Below, one piece after another: positions 14,864 through 15,386 of a DNA stretch of 15,386 bases. A model generated the notes under the pieces. The model was not told where the DNA came from and ran no database searches. It worked only from the letters and a program-made list of their open reading frames with translations. Numbering within the stretch: position 1 is the stretch's first letter; every line of letters begins with the position of its first letter. The stretch spans positions 1 to 15,386 of the forward strand of contig JAICXU010000014.1 in the NCBI GenBank assembly GCA_025934595.1. Reading direction: 5' to 3'. Source of the DNA: Polyangiaceae bacterium. GTDB taxonomy: Bacteria; Myxococcota_A; Polyangia; Polyangiales; Polyangiaceae. The translations under genes were made by a program, and so were the position numbers.

Positions 14864-15386
14864 GTGCGAGCTCTCGTCGCCATTTGTATTTTCTCGGTCG
14901 GTGCGTCCGCATCGCGAAGCGCCGCGGCCGACGCGCGGGAGCTCGTCGTGTCGTACGGCGATGCGCTCGACGCTGCGCGGAGAGCAGCGCCGGACCTCGT
15001 GATTGCACGCGCCCAAGAAGGCGTGGCGAAAGCAGAGATCGGCATCGCGGGCACGTATCCGAATCCGAGCATTGCCGCGGGCACGAATACGCAGACGGCG
15101 CGGCTCTCGGGAACCTTGTCGGTGCCGCTCATCGTGCTCGGACAACGTGGGGCCGCGATCGACGCTGCGCGCGCCGATCAAGCGACGGTCATGCTCGACA
15201 CGCGCGTCGCGTGGAACGACGTGCGTCAGGCGACGGCGCACGCCTTCGTGGGGCTCTGGCTTGCGCAACAAGTGTCGCTCGCGCGGCGTGAATCCGACGC
15301 GATTCAAACCGGTCTCGAGTCCGCGGTGAAGCAGCGCGTCGAGGTCGGGTCGGCTCCGGAGCTCGACGCGCTTCGCGTGCACGCCG
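14864..15386 (+). CDS. TolC-family outer-membrane efflux protein, N-terminal part (truncated by window edge)
   Basis: The first 174 residues of an outer-membrane efflux factor (TolC/CzcC type); the gene continues past the right edge. Residues about 1-21 form a signal peptide (LVAICIFSVGASASRSAAA). The mature part starts with VVSYGDALDAARRAAPDLVIARA, the usual first helix, then AGTYPNPSIAAGT, the family's characteristic YPNPxI strand, then LSVPLIVLGQRGAAIDAARA, and a long helix ending in VEVGSAPELDALRV, again typical. Such proteins form the exit duct of RND, MFP-ABC or heavy-metal efflux pumps. GTG 14864 is the only start available, since an in-frame stop lies at 14837; GGAGG is 15 nt upstream, rather far. 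Partner pump genes are expected downstream, outside the window. It follows the two-component genes by 35 nt. Confidence 0.88.
   Translation, partial: MRALVAICIFSVGASASRSAAADARELVVSYGDALDAARRAAPDLVIARAQEGVAKAEIGIAGTYPNPSIAAGTNTQTARLSGTLSVPLIVLGQRGAAIDAARADQATVMLDTRVAWNDVRQATAHAFVGLWLAQQVSLARRESDAIQTGLESAVKQRVEVGSAPELDALRVHA

Noticed and set aside
1..15386. Frequent CGATCG/GATCG words as a regulatory or uptake signal
   Set aside because: They lie mostly inside coding regions at Ile-Asp-Arg type codon pairs and follow codon bias; no clustering in intergenic DNA.

Overview
The window is high-GC DNA with strong third-position GC bias, very short gaps between genes, several secreted lipoproteins, many signalling proteins and a long ATPase-TPR regulator. 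This style fits a myxobacterium (Myxococcota, probably Polyangiales/Sorangiineae). That placement is inferred from style and gene content only; there is no rRNA or marker gene here. I see no tRNA, rRNA, CRISPR array, insertion sequence, phage gene or plasmid origin.

Layout. (1) At 1-2108, a patatin-like phospholipase (minus strand, cut by the left edge) diverges from a secreted metal-dependent aminohydrolase lipoprotein with a thrombospondin type-3-like acidic tail. (2) At 2116-4704, a class I O-methyltransferase (minus) diverges from a receiver-histidine kinase hybrid (plus). The kinase ends 2 nt from the stop of a convergent NarL/LuxR-type response regulator, so the two may form a phosphorelay. 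(3) At 4889-6339, a pirin is convergent with a type I methionine aminopeptidase (map). (4) At 6438-8846 there is a plus-strand run: a LysR-type DNA-binding domain with no effector domain, a YccU-like CoA-binding protein whose start lies inside the LysR frame, a small membrane protein, and an unrecognised lipoprotein whose GTG start overlaps the membrane protein's stop. (5) At 8843-10243 (minus) is a lipoprotein with an NlpC/P60-like domain followed by six 42-residue repeats, probably a beta-propeller. (6) At 10360-15386 (plus) are a STAND ATPase with TPRs and a C-terminal winged helix, an OmpR-type response regulator, its membrane histidine kinase, and the start of a TolC-family outer-membrane efflux protein that runs off the right edge.

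How the genes work together. The last block looks like a signal-responsive export locus. The kinase senses a periplasmic cue, the OmpR-type regulator responds, and the target is probably the efflux operon that begins with the TolC-like gene. Two 11-bp-phased TTAR direct repeats, one in front of the ATPase gene and one in front of the TolC-like gene, are good candidates for the regulator's binding sites. The ATPase lies only 9 nt upstream of the regulator, so it is probably co-transcribed and may add a second layer of control. The LysR-HTH/CoA-binding pair is the other unusual unit: a DNA-binding wing and a Rossmann sensor in two overlapping genes, the combination that the redox repressor Rex carries in one chain.

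All four convergent junctions have gaps of 7 nt or less or overlap outright, so no intrinsic terminator fits between the stop codons. Functions were read from translated motifs without any database search.
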